Below, piece after piece: positions 17,108-28,713 of a stretch of DNA of 38,695 bases. The translations under genes were made by a program, and so were the position numbers. The DNA comes from Reclinomonas americana ATCC 50394. Lineage: Eukaryota; Jakobida; Jakobea; Jakobida. A model generated the notes under the pieces. That model saw only the letters and a list, made by a program, of their open reading frames with translations. It had not been told where the DNA came from and made no database searches. Where the stretch lies: the NCBI GenBank assembly GCA_048213135.1, contig PS015545.1, positions 41,465 to 80,159 on the forward strand. The letters run 5' to 3'. The first letter of the stretch is position 1; every line of letters begins with the position of its first letter.

Positions 17108-19746
17108 CTAAAACATGTAAGGTGACACCGTGGTGGTGGCCACATGCACAGTCGAGTGCGACGGCAGGTGCGACGGTGGTGGAACGGACGGTGGTGGTGG
17201 TGGTGGTGGCGGCGGCGCCGTTGTCGACGAAGTACCTGTGTGTACAGTTGTCGCCGCTGCTGCTTGCGCTGCGCATGCTGTCGCATATGCAGGAGTGTGG
17301 TCGACGTGCACCGTTGTTGCCATAACAAACAGCGACAGGGACGGTTCGTACGGGTAGAGGATGCGACTGCCGGCGCAGGTCAGAGCCACAGGCTCCGACA
17401 GATCTCGAACATGCCACGACTCCGACTCTGCGTAACACACACACACACAGTGAGTCCTGCGAGGCGAGGCACGCCAGCACACATGCACGAATGAGCGCGC
17501 AACTCGTAATGCACTGTGTCACACTGCCACGCAGCAGCACTTGCGCACAAAAAGCCACCGTGTCTTGACACGGCAGCGACAGATCAAACAGCCTGCACAC
17601 GCACACGGCCATGAGGAGAGCGGCAGCGCTTCGCCAAGCACACTCATCGTGGAACGCAACGAGGGACAACCGGCACACTTGCCGTGCTGCGCCAAGAGTG
17701 CGTACGCCATCGGACTGCAATACAGCACTGCGCGCGCGCGGCAATCAGCACAGGGTCTCCTCCTGACACAAACACACGCACGCACACTTGCACTCACCTC
17801 GTCCTTCTGTGTTCAGCAAAAACACCATGCCAGGGTGGTGCTGGAATGTGTTCTGCACCAGCGAGCTGACGGCAGGCGCGAACATCTCGCGACTGCACAA
17901 CACTTGCGGTGGCAGACTGAGCAGGTGCGTCATCGGGAGCACGTGATCGCTGAGGTCGGGCCCACACCCGGCCGCTTGCCGTGCCCCCTCACAGCCAGAC
18001 TCTGCGCGCGTGCGTGTCATGATGAGTGCCAGCCACCGCCACCGCCACACCACCAAGTCAAGTTTTCGGACAAACCGAGTTGTTCTTCGAGTGCACCCAT
18101 GCCACCGCCCGCATTGTGTGGTGGCGGGAAGGTGTAGACAGGCGGCCATGCAGATGACGACGAGACAGGCGCGGGATGAACTGCCATCGGTGGCCACTAC
18201 ATGGCAACCAGTTGGCGGGTCAACAATGGCAAAAAACAGAAGACAAACACAACAAAGAGCGCGCGAGGACCGCGCCAGTGCACACACGACTAGTGAACAG
18301 GCAAGGGCAGTGCAACGCAGGAGAGGCAAAGGTGGGAGGGAGGGGCAGTCGTGCCGTTGAGTGATTGTGTCTCCTTCGCAACACATGCCAAAAGAAGAAA
18401 GAATATTCTCGCAGTCAGTCGCTCACCGAAACAAGCTCCGGCGACTGCTGTTGCTGCTGCTGCCACACGGTCGACGATGGTAGAACCGTGTTCTCCATCG
18501 GAAGCTGAACTCGCAGATTTGGGCGTTTGCGCGGTGGCGGACATACCGAGAGCGAAAGATTTTCGTCTTTCGCCTCCTCCTCCGCTTCATCCTCATCCTC
18601 CTCCTCCTCCTCCTCATCATCCTCATCGTCCACACTTCGCTTTCTCCGCCCACCTGTACGCCTCGTGTCTCGCGCACGTTTGCGACTCAATCGATTTCCA
18701 CCGGCCTTTGAGTGGTGCACTGCAGTGAGAGATATGGTTGGTTTTCCGAGATTGTCGACAAAAGAGGCAACTCGGCAAACCTTGCTCCTCCTCATGCCCT
18801 GCCCGCGCAGAAGCAAGGGTGTCGCAATCGTGGTCCGCCTCCATCTGCTGCTTGCGCGCTTGCAGTGCAGGACGACCCGTGACCAAAGGAGTATCCAGTG
18901 CCAACTTTGTCGGCGGCTGCATTCCGTGAGCCCTCATCTTGCGGCGTTCCTTGGCACGGCGGTTTTGGTACCAGATGTCAACGACTTTCCTGTGCACGAG
19001 CACGCAACGCACCAGCGAATGGTCAGCAGCATTCTCCGCAAGGCCATGAGAAGTACAGGATATATCGCCGGAAGGTGAAAAGACAGCACAGCGAGGGATA
19101 TGCAAAAAGAACGGCCACGATCGATTCTTCTCTCTTTTCTTAACTTCCCCTTGCTCTCTGTCTCCGCCGCACTGCACCTCAACTCTCACAACGACCGACA
19201 CAATTACAATATCTCGACAATGAGATCGCACCAGCACCCGCGGGGAGTACACAACAAACAGCAATAAAAAAACAACACAAAACAGAGAAATATATCCAGA
19301 CACGCATAGCATACGAGAGTGGCGACGCAACAGTGGCAGACCCAGCTGGCCAGCGACCGCGCTCTTGTCCTTGCGCGACGGGTACCGGTTGCTCACAAAC
19401 ACCGCCTCCAGAACCACTTTCTGTGCACACACACAGTGTCAAACACACAGGGAAAAGTCTGTCTCTCTCTCTCTTCTCTGCCACCAACCTCGGCCACTGT
19501 CAGTCGCCGTGGCACTGATGTGCGTTCAGGCCCGTCTTCGTCCTCCATCTCCTCCTCCTCCTCGTCTTCGTCCTCCTCCTCGTCGTCGTCTGCGTGTTGC
19601 TCACGGCGACCACCATGACGATGACCGATCGGGATGTGGTGTTGCTGCTGCTGTTCGAGTTCTGCTAGTGGGACAGTGGGTTCGTGATGCTGATCGGCAT
19701 GATCGTCGAGGAGGTACGTGAATGCTGATGGCGCCACGCGATACAT
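17108..19746 (-). CDS. homeodomain protein with PAS-like domain
   Basis: Putative DNA-binding transcription factor. Nine exons in minus order: 19489-19746, 19332-19420, 18781-18989, 18427-18719, 18054-18196, 17798-17949, 17679-17727, 17525-17592 and 17108-17427, giving 526 residues with every phase closing. An acidic stretch precedes a homeodomain at about residues 75-134 with core residues L16, F20, L40, W48, Y49, N51 and R53 (WYQNRRAKERRK in helix 3, PSRKDKSAVAGQLGL in helix 2). No three-residue loop insertion is seen, so it is not TALE. A second acidic run, poly-Gln and a Pro-rich part follow. Residues about 360-440 read as a PAS-like core (HPGMVFLLNTEGRVLYCSP, AYALL, then LFDLSLPCQDTVAF and SWHVRDLSEPVAL). 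The C-terminus is Thr/Pro-rich with a nine-Pro run. The homeodomain is certain. The PAS call is by pattern only, and donors of exons 5 and 8 had alternatives. Confidence 0.85.
17190..17217. repeat. (GGT)n microsatellite encoding poly-proline
   Basis: About 28 bp of GGT/GGC repeats inside the last homeodomain-gene exon; on the minus strand it encodes the nine-proline run. Confidence 0.85.
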
Positions 19747-19858
19747 TTGTCGTCGATGCAGACAAGTAACGCGCGCTCCACACAGGCGAAAGAAAAAGAA
19801 AGTGCGTGAAAAGCGACTGCAAATTGCGGCGATGACCATAAAGAGTAGTGAGCGCCTT

Positions 19859-20786
19859 TCAGTAATGTGCGAGGAGAGCGAAGCAAAGAAGGAGACAGAG
19901 AGCGAGAGAGACAGAGAAGCGTGTCCGTCTCCGCGTTCTCGGAGAGTACGCGCGTCTACCAGCACGTGTGTCAGTGGGGGACGGACGCCGACGCATTGTA
20001 CTGAAACTCTTGCGATGGTAAAATATATGTGCGTCGTCGTGTTCAGACAGACAGACGCACAACGCAAAAAAAGTGTGCACATTGCCACGCACCGCAGATG
20101 ACGACCGTGGTGGATTCCAGATTCCCTCTGCGCCAGCTGTGAACTTTATTGCACCTTCGACTGGCATCTGCCTAACACAGCAAGTGTGCGTGGGTGGCGA
20201 ACGCATCTCGTGGGCAGACACACGGGTAGATGCCACGACTATTCGCCCCGATAGCTCGTCACACCTACCGTCGGCATGCAACGCTGTGGAGGAGGGCGCT
20301 TAAGAAATTTGCGCATATGCTCAAACGACGAAAAAGGATAAAAACTGTGGCAGTTTGCGGGTAACTCACCTGTTGACCAGTCGGCGATCACAACAGGAGT
20401 TTGTCGTCGCCGAGTAGCACCTCTGCCGCGGAGTGTGGATGCAGAGAGCAGAGATACGGCAGGCCAACAGGTCCGAGTCCAATAAGAAACTCCTGCACGC
20501 GATGTACGGTAAGTACATTGAGTGGTATTGCAGCAGTGTCCCACGCACACGCGTGACGCGGGAAGAGTGTGTGAGCAGATGTGACGAGTGACGCAACTCG
20601 ATAGGCACTCAGATAATCGTGCTTGGTCCACATCAGCGCCCGCAAGTGCGCACTCCACGCCGAGTGCAGCAGTGGCAAGCGATTGAGGAGAGTGAGACGC
20701 ACAGAGCCACACAGCGGATTGACACAGGCGCAAGCCAGCACCGCAAAGGCGGCGGAGAAGCGCGGCTGCATCCGTCCAGCCACCAT
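19859..20786 (-). CDS. uncharacterised protein, probable one-base frameshift
   Basis: Not recognised. Exon 1 (20370-20786) starts at an ATG only 62 bp after the MMS22L stop and reads as good protein (LPLLHSAWSAHLRALMWTKH; HPHSAAEVLLGDDKLL) until TGA at 20388-20390. The frame one base over continues with VIADWSTG to a GTGAGT donor after 20370, and that frame joins in phase to exon 2 (20283 downward: LHADGRCDELSGRIVVAS). One missing base near 20388-20405 would fuse both parts. GDDKLL-x-VIADWSTG resembles a beta-propeller (WD-type) blade, but the domain cannot be confirmed. Exon 2 stays open to a TGA at 19859-19861; its last 70 residues are low quality, and a GTGCGT after about 20095 may be a further donor. 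Alternatives are a pseudogene or a missed intron. Confidence 0.45.
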
Positions 20787-20848
20787 CCGTGAGACCGGGA
20801 TTTGTGGAGGGAGGAATATTCTTTTTGCACGACAACGATTGATGTCAA

Positions 20849-23800
20849 TCACGCAACGACATCGACGACTGTGGCCGTCACGTGCTGCACCATTCTCTGC
20901 AGCTGTGTGACTTGTCGGCCCCCCGCAGCTGCCACCGGTCCCACTGCACTGCCGCGCTCCACGCCGGCCACCCCGTCGACCGCCGGAAGTCGGCTATCGA
21001 GGTCCTCCAGCGACGACAACAACTTGCCGCCAACGTCGGCAAAGCTGCAACAGAATACGCGCGAAATCAGTCAATAGTCAGAAGAAAAAACGACAACAAC
21101 AACAACAGGGCAACTCTGAGAGTGCTACACTGACAGCGTCAGCCACTGACACGGAGGGCGCGACTGAAGATGCCGACGCGGCCACCGGCGCCGTCTAAGC
21201 ACACCGATACAGAAATCAATAATAATATATCGGTCCAACACAAATGCTGCCACACCCGCACCATCAAGGCGGCCACATCCTGCAGTGCTGTGCGCACCAG
21301 GAGGCGTGTGGCCAGCCGAAACATCTTCTTCGCCAGAGCTGCGAATATATTGATGGGTTTTTTTCTTGGCGCGCAGCCCACCAATCATCCAACGGCTGCC
21401 TTTCGCCGCTAACACACTCACCTCGTCCGTCTGCTGCACGGCTGGCGACCATGCAGTACACTTCGTAGGCCACAGTGCGCACCGCGGAGCTCAAATCACT
21501 TCGCTGATGGCGGGAGAAGTTGCGGTGAGTGTACCAAAGTGAATACCACAGTGGAACGGGTGTGCGCGTTCTTCTCAACTGTGGACTCGTCGACAGCCCG
21601 GCAAAAGGCCACCAACATCAGCGCAAAATCATTCAGGACAGACGGCAGTGGCACAGCTTGCATTCTGCTCGCAAGCGCAGCGCAGCACGTCAGGGAAAAA
21701 CAGGACCCACTCCTAGCAAAAGCAAACAAACGCAACAAATGGCCACACAGTCGCAACGCTGCTTCCACCTGCTGATTGCAGTGCGGCTGTGAGCTGCGCA
21801 GTCGCCATGCCACCACCGTCCGCAACAAGCTGCATCGCAATCTCGCCGTCTCTGGCGATCCTCGCGGCCGCTGCACTTCCGGTGTGAGAGACGCCGCCAG
21901 CCAGGCAATGGCGCTCGATTGTCGCTGCGTCGCCGAGAACGACGAGCCAGCAGCCGCGCCAATCACCGTTGACATGTGCCGCGACGATGCCTCCGCACTG
22001 CACACCGAAGAGAGAGATAAGAATGTGCGGCACACGGAATGTGCGAGAGCCGCACCTGTCGAGGACTCGCAGCACCACTCTGGCCAGCGTGCGACCAACA
22101 TATGGGTCCGTCGCAAACGAGAGTTGTGCGAGGCAGGCCAGCAGACTTGGCAGGTGTTGGCGAGCGAGCGACCTGTCGGGGTAGGGGTGAGGCACTCCCG
22201 CAAGACAACTGCAGCGCACGGCTGGAATCAACGCCACTCACTCGTCGGCATTCGGCGACAGGAAAAAGTGATCGAGCAGCCACGGCAGGAGACTGGTCGA
22301 AGAGGCCGGGCGGTATATCAACGGTGCGCACTGCTTGATCACACAGGCCACAACGTGCCACACAAACTGCTTGTGCTCCGCCGAAGACACCAGCAGAGTC
22401 TGCAAGTTGAAAAAGTACTTTTCCATGGCCGACTGCACAGAGACGGCCTCGTGAGGGGGCATTCCAGCCACCGTCTCGCGATACAAGCAGCCCATGTTGC
22501 GAAAGGTGTCTGCGGGCGGTCGAGTCAGGCACTGCTGCGCACCAGGCCACACACCTCTTGGATGCTACAAAAACCTTGCACCAGACGCAATCGCTCTGCG
22601 GCAAACTCGGCCTCCGTGCGATATCGCGACACAAACACTTCTGCGCCTGCCGCCGTACGTCGCGCGGTGACGACTCGTGGAAGGAGCCGCCGGAAGCCAG
22701 CACAGTTGGCACTGACCAAGGCAGTCGTCAAGCGCAGCTGCAACGCCGTGCTTCCTTCGCAGTCCAGCATCGCCTGCAGCCACATATTGATGTAGCTGCT
22801 TTCGTATTCCTGCACGCAAAATATAAATGAATCAGTGCAGACGGAGGAGGGCACAGACACGTCGACGAGAGAGCCACCTGCGCCAGCGATGGGAAGGCTG
22901 CCAGCATGGCGCACGCGTATCGCACCGGAAGCGAGCGCTGACGTGCGGAGGTGTTGGCGCGAGTCAGCCAGCGGCTGGCGTTGCCGTATTGCGCCAGCAA
23001 ATCATCCACTTTCTGCACACCACAGTAAGATCACTGTTTCTCGTTTGAGGCGTGCCATTGTCACAACGCACTTTGCGGTGCAGTCGCACGAGGAAGCAGT
23101 CCAGCTCGGCCATGCAGGCGACCAGCGCCTCGAATTGTGCCGCATCGCCCTCGACACTCCTGCACAGGTACGCACAGAACTGAGTCCCACAACAAGCAAG
23201 AAAACAATGACAAGTACGCACGCAGCGCTGGCCATCAGCGACGAGAGGTGGGGCTGCACCTGCAACGCCAGCACATCACAAACATCTGTGGCGAGTGGAT
23301 CCACTGGTGCTCGTGGCGGAGGAGGTGGAGGCGGTGCGCCACCGCGGGTGGCGGCCAGCTGCGCCAGACGCTGCAGCACGGCCGGATCGTCGTCAAAATC
23401 GTCAAAATCGTCAAACTCGGCGACCGCAGTTGCGGGCGACGGCTGTTTCGGCAGGAGCGCGGACAGACAAAAGGCACCAGCACGACAGGGACCAGACGAT
23501 GAGCTGCGCGGGATTGCGTTACAGGAAAAAGAAGCAACAATGAGCAGCAAAGCGTCACATACCTTGGAGCTGCACTGCGTGCGGCCAGCGGCAGCACTCT
23601 GTTGAGGGCAACACGAACAATCTCCAGACACTACAGCACTGCTGTGAGAAGGCAGACAGATGACACGGCTAACCAGTAAGCGTGCGTGATGCACCTGCGA
23701 GCGGAACTCGGATGAGGCAGCATGCGATGGATGCAACAGCTGGAGTACTGTGCGCGAGAGATACACGTGTCGCACCACGGCCCAGGTCACCTGAAGCACG

Positions 23801-26800
23801 CATTGAGCATTGCAGGCCAACAATTGAAGCGCATGGTATATCGACGCAACTTTTTCACGCGCCAGTGCATCGACATCACGAGGCGCGCGCTGTTCGAGTC
23901 GTGCCAACACAGAGCGACACGACACGATGCACGCAAGTATCGACAGACACAACCGACGCTCATCGTCCTTGCGAAAGGCGTCGGCTGGCGACGGTGGTGG
24001 TGGCGGCGGCGGCGGTGTGGGCGCAGCACCACTGCCGCCGCTTTTGCCACCGAGAATCTGTCGCATCGATACCGTCGACGTGGACGACGACGTGGTGGGT
24101 CGACTTGGTTGCTGCGTTGCAGCACTGCCTCCGGGAGGAGCAGATGGAACGGAACAGTGCAGTGGTGCGAGGAGCTCGGCAGCCGACTGCACCACAGATT
24201 CAGACGACGCTCTCTTTCTACGCCAGCATGAAAAGCATCGTGTAACTTGTACTTTCTCGGGCTCCCCACGAAATATTGCCACCGCCAGCAAGCAACGAAT
24301 GGCGTCGACCACTGTGTCACGCAGTTGCGAATCGAGCTGACCAGGCACGTACAGAGCTGCACCACAGTGTGAGATGCGTGGAGGTAGGCGCGGACGACAC
24401 ACACGAAGAACATGCCTTCCCATCGCTTCACCATGGTGCGCCACTGGCTGTCGGCAGCCGCCGAGGCCACCGACAGCAGCAGCGCCAAGCATGCGCGCAA
24501 ATGACCTCCGTGTGCCTGCATGCTGCTGTCAGTGACAGAAGCAAGCGACAGCACCATCGCGACTCGTGCGCGGGAGACGTACTCTACGCTGTGCGCCAAA
24601 CGGTGCCGACGGCAGCAGCTGGAACAACTGGGAAATCAGTCGATTGCCGAGTGTCGTAGCACGGCGACGACTCTCTTCATCTCTGTGGCGCACGAGTCAG
24701 CTGGCTGAAAACAAATCTCTGGAGACACCAGCATCTTCTTGTCACTCACCCACTAGCCGCTTGCGCATTGACCAGGCGCACGTTTGCATGCACAAGCTTG
24801 AGAAGAATGCATTCGAGCGAGTCAACGGGCTCCCGACAGCACGGCACAGTTCCATCGTAGTGATCCTGCCAGCGAGTGCTTATTAATCAGAAAAGAAGGG
24901 AGCAGCGACGCGAGAAACAAAATACACGAAACCAGGAACGGAGGAAACTTGCGCCCGGCAACACTCAGCGATGCATCAGCGGACACCATCGTCAGATGTT
25001 GCTTCCACAGTGCAGGCACCAGCGACGGCGGACAAGGACCCCAGAACCCAACCAGATCCAGCACGCGTGCAAGGAGGGTTTTGAGGAAATCGGCACGCAG
25101 ACTTACACGACTGCGGTTACCGGGCGTAGAAAGAAATGAGCCTAGTGCTCTCTCACACACACACGCACGAGGGAGACCACATTGCAAGTCAACAACAACA
25201 CACCGCAGAATATCGACGGAACCGAGGCGGGAGCAGCCGTGGTTGGAGTCAAAGGACGACAACTGTGGCGTGCATCTGTCGCTGGGCAAGAGTGCGACGT
25301 CCGGCGACGCGAGCAGCATCTCCACCAGTGGCCAGTTGGCGGCATCCGTCGTCGTGTGGCCCTCGTTGTCACACTTTATCGACTCGAGGATCTCCGCAAA
25401 CGTGAACAGTGCACACCAGCAGAATTCAAGAACGTCTGCACACGCGACATTACTCTCAGAAGGAGAGAGCACAAATGACATCAACGAGGCCATTATACCT
25501 TCGCGGAACGCCACACGGAGAGTCGAGGGCTTGAAAAGCGGCGCATTGGCGGGTAGAAGCGGATCTGAGACGGCCACCGGCTGATCGATCACCACTCGCG
25601 GCAAGCCGGGGATGTGTCGGAGAGTGGCACACACGGCATTGAGGACGCTCCACAGCGAATGCAGGCGACTGCCGTCGGCCTCGACAAAGTGCTGCGAGTG
25701 CCAAGTGAGCGAAAAAGAAAGCATCTACATTCTCTCACCGCCGCCACTCACCGGCAGCGCGAACGCCATGTGCGCCACCAAGTATGCACATGGTGCTTGT
25801 GCGAGCAGCGTCAGTGACGACACTCCTTCCGGCACCTTCATCTGCGCCGGAGCTGTGCACGCATCGTCAAGGAGCGGACGGAGGGATGATGGCGCGCACA
25901 CACAATCGCAGGGGGGGAAAAGAAGGATATCTGGTGATGACCACCATCAGCTGGCGCACGAGCTGCCGCGCATACGTCGGCGCATCTATCCACAGCATGC
26001 GTCGCAGTACCGGATGTCCGTGCAGCAGACGCAACCACTCGAGGCCGTGACAGTGCACCACGACGGCCAGCTGGCGAGCGGCATGCGACGCCTGCTCCGC
26101 CAACTCGCCGACAGAGACCAGCAGTGCGCGCCAACCTCGCTCCAGCCACTGCAACAGACGACAGGCGCGATCCAAGGCCGTCACCTGACTGTCATCATCA
26201 CCACTGCCGGCACACATGTCGACCACACGACACAGCCACGCTGTCACTTGTCGACACGTCGACTCGACCGCGTGCACCGTGTCGCCATCGGGCGCGGCGT
26301 TCCACCGAGCTGCACAGTGCGCCAGTAGACGATACACGCCCTGCTCGTCACTCTGCAAACACGCATGTCTGTCAGTTGCGTGGAGGTGGAGAAGGAGGAG
26401 GAGGAGACCCGAGGTCACGCCCGCACCAGCATCATCAACACTTTCACATCGGAGTTGGCCACTCCAATGACATTCTCCAGTGGCACAGGTGATGCACTGC
26501 ACGCGCACCTGAGAGAGAGCACAGAAGACGCACTTGTGTCTCTCACTCACTCACTCACCATTTCCGCAAGGCAAGTCGTCGCGGGAACACGTCACACACC
26601 GAGTGAAGTGCGGGTGAGGCGCCATCAGAGAGCACTTGTTCTGCGGCTCGCGAGTATGCTGAGTGCAGGTGCGACAGGAGGCCGTCACGTGTCAACTCGA
26701 CTGCGCTGGCAAAGGGCACTTGCAGGACTTCATCTTGGGCGGTCTCCGGCAAGTGCCCTGTGAGAGAAAAGAGAGAGAGAGAGAGTGAGGAGGAGAAAGG

Positions 26801-26833
26801 ACGCATGACTTGTGTTCTGAGCTCACCATACAT
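20849..26833 (-). CDS. MMS22L: MMS22L homologue (replication-fork repair)
   Basis: In animals MMS22L pairs with TONSL and loads RAD51 at stalled or broken forks. The 25-exon model gives 1400 residues (human 1243): 26827-26833, 26559-26757, 26427-26496, 25945-26352, 25752-25841, 25499-25691, 25204-25435, 24963-25101, 24750-24865, 24583-24682, 24401-24515, 24253-24356, 23695-24186, 23563-23630, 23222-23503, 23072-23159, 22878-23012, 22575-22809, 22242-22509, 22056-22208, 21737-21997, 21587-21664, 21422-21498, 21242-21338, 20849-21044. Identity rests on serial similarity in matching order: VLDLVGFWGPCPPSLVPALW, GNRLISQLFQLLPSAPFGAQ, RACLALLLSVAS, SYINMWLQAMLD, EKYFFNLQTLLVSSAEHKQF and RQHLPSLLACLAQLSFATDP correspond to the DFWEP, GRIYSKFHQ and later helical blocks of human MMS22L. 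It is helical throughout, with a Ser/Pro-rich insert and an FDDFDDFDDD plus poly-Pro linker mid-protein. The 7-bp first exon and the last two introns are the weakest parts. Confidence 0.8.
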
Positions 26834-26882
26834 GTGATCATCGAGGAACAAAAGAGAGACGGACGAAGGACAACTCTTCTCT

Positions 26883-28517
26883 TCATTTCTCCTTTTTCTT
26901 GCCATCGGGCCACTGGCGGCGCGGTGCACGGCGCTTACGTGGCGGTTGCTGCTCCTCCTCCTCCTCTTCCTCCTCTTCTTCTTGATTCTCGACCTTTCCA
27001 TTCTCCTTTTCCTCGTCGTCAGCGTCGCGCTTGGCCTTGGTGACGTGCTGCAGTCGGTTTTCGATCCATGTGGCCTCCTCGTCGAGTCCGTGCGAGGCGT
27101 AGAATGCCAGCAGGCGGCGGTAGCGATCACCGAGGTCACATTGGAGCAGCGCGTGCAGCTTATGCAGGCAGACGGGGCACAGGAAAGCCGCCTGTGCGAA
27201 ATCCTCTTCCAAGTGTCCCGACCCGTTCATCAAGCTGCAGTCAGCGGGGGAGGTGGTGGTGGCGATGAGCGATCTCTACCACGGCATTGCTTGTGCATCA
27301 CACGACGCACCAGCAGAAATGAATGCAGTGGTCGAGCCCGAGCAGGTGCGCTGTCTCCCAACGAATCATGTTGGTCAAGGGACGACACAGGCAGCCTCCA
27401 CCACGCGACTCACCGAGTTCGTGTGCCAGCAGCTTGCAGGAGCGTGCCAGTAGCAGTGCCTTGCGAATGGACTCGGCCTCCTCTCGTCGAGCGCGGCTCG
27501 TTTTCTTCTTGTCGCAGATCTCCTGGTACTGCACGTCGCACGCAAAAGAAGTGAGAAAACGTGCACACTCTCCCTCCCAAGTGTCGCACAAGCCAACCTC
27601 CTCCGTGTACGACCGCTGGTGCCAGAACTCGCAGCTGAACTCGAGTGCCGGGTCGTACCGTGCAGTGCTGAACACCTGCAATGCATGTCAGTGTACGCGG
27701 CCTTCAATTTCCCCGTCATCTCTGCTCCCCCCCACGCAACAGCCACTCTACGCGCTCCGGCGGCCATGCCAGCCACAAACAGGTCGGTCTTGCACGAGAA
27801 GAGCTCCTCGGAGGTGAGCGCGACCAAGCACAGCGCATCGTCGGGCAGACACTCGCGCAGCGCCATCAACAGCGGATCGACATGAAACTGTCGCTGCTTG
27901 CCATGCCGCCGACACCGCAACACATGCGTCGTCCCATTCACCGCCATGCGCATGCTCACACTCTCCTCCCTCTCCTTCTCATCTTCGTCATCTTCCTCGT
28001 CGCGTTCCTCGACCAGAGAAGCCGGCGGCAGCAAGTGCACCGGCATGGTGTGATAAAACGCCTCCACAAACTCGCGCAACGCCGCAAACTCCATCAACGG
28101 ACACTCGCCAATCTGCAGCAGATACACGCGGCCTTCGGGGTACCTCTCCATCATCGACGCACCCTGCACACATGCGTAAGGGACAAGTCGCGAATGACGT
28201 GTGCGCGCGCGTGCGTGCGATGAAACCTCCGGGCGAAACGCCTGTCGCGTGGTGTACTTGACACGACGACCAGAGATCCACGGGCACTCGTCGACAAACT
28301 GCGCATACTTTTGACCCTCCTTTTCTCGCACCATGCATGAGCAACCATGAACACGCGCGAAAAAGTCGAACACACAGCACAACACACCTCGACATACTGC
28401 GCCAGCCAGTCGTCCTCACTGGTGGGCGCCGGCAGCGGAGCAAAGTGCGCGGCAGTCGGCTCATACCACCCACGCGGAGACGCGCCAATCGCGGCCACAC
28501 TTTCCGCGCGACTCGGT
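26883..28517 (-). CDS. AMZ: archaemetzincin metalloprotease
   Basis: Zinc peptidase of family M54. Exons in minus order: 28388-28517, 28227-28319, 27747-28163, 27598-27675, 27414-27528, 27311-27350 and 26883-27234, giving about 407 residues. The zinc signature is assembled across three exons: HELAHLLGLDHC, then CCLM, NGSGHLEE and CPVCLHKLH, the archaemetzincin layout of HExxHxxGxxxC followed by Cys-x-Met and a distal CxxC. Upstream blocks also match AMZ1/2 (DDWLAQYVE, RVYLLQIGECPLMEF, LPDDALCLVALTSEELF, VFSTARYDP). The predicted Met-turn and catalytic Glu are present. Odd points: an acidic insert after HLLPPASLVEE and a long Glu-run with a basic C-terminal tail. The start is not secure: the first exon enters in phase 2, and an upstream ATG at about 28612 (MIPFARGFRR) would join only through a 29-bp intron. 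Confidence 0.9.
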
Positions 28518-28713
28518 CTGCACAGTACAAAATAAGCAAGGGGTACGACAAAGAGTTAACAGTTGCAGGAGAAGAGCAGAACCGGCGGAACCCGCGCGCA
28601 AAGGGGATCATGTGGGTGCAGTCGATTTCAATGTCGACATGTGGACAGTGGGTTGCACGCGAGCACGGCCGGCCATTGTCTCGCGCGCGTGTTTGTCCTT
28701 CGTTGTTGTGATA
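28518..28713. promoter_or_regulatory. short divergent intergenic region between AMZ and the UBR7-like gene
   Basis: 196 bp separate the first recognised archaemetzincin exon (minus) from the UBR7-like ATG (plus). Both promoters, and possibly an N-terminal exon of AMZ, must fit here, so a shared bidirectional promoter is likely. No TATA box was seen. Confidence 0.4.

Noticed and set aside
16593-17111. 172-codon plus-strand open frame
   Set aside because: It begins with GTG, runs through GT microsatellite DNA and has no recognisable domain or codon pattern.
17190-17217. GGT repeat as a regulatory or G-quadruplex element
   Set aside because: It lies inside an open coding exon and is explained by a poly-proline run; nothing else in the sequence supports another role.
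20388-20786. C-terminal extension of MMS22L
   Set aside because: MMS22L reaches an in-frame TGA at 20849-20851 after a plausible C-terminus, and the following segment starts with its own ATG in another frame.
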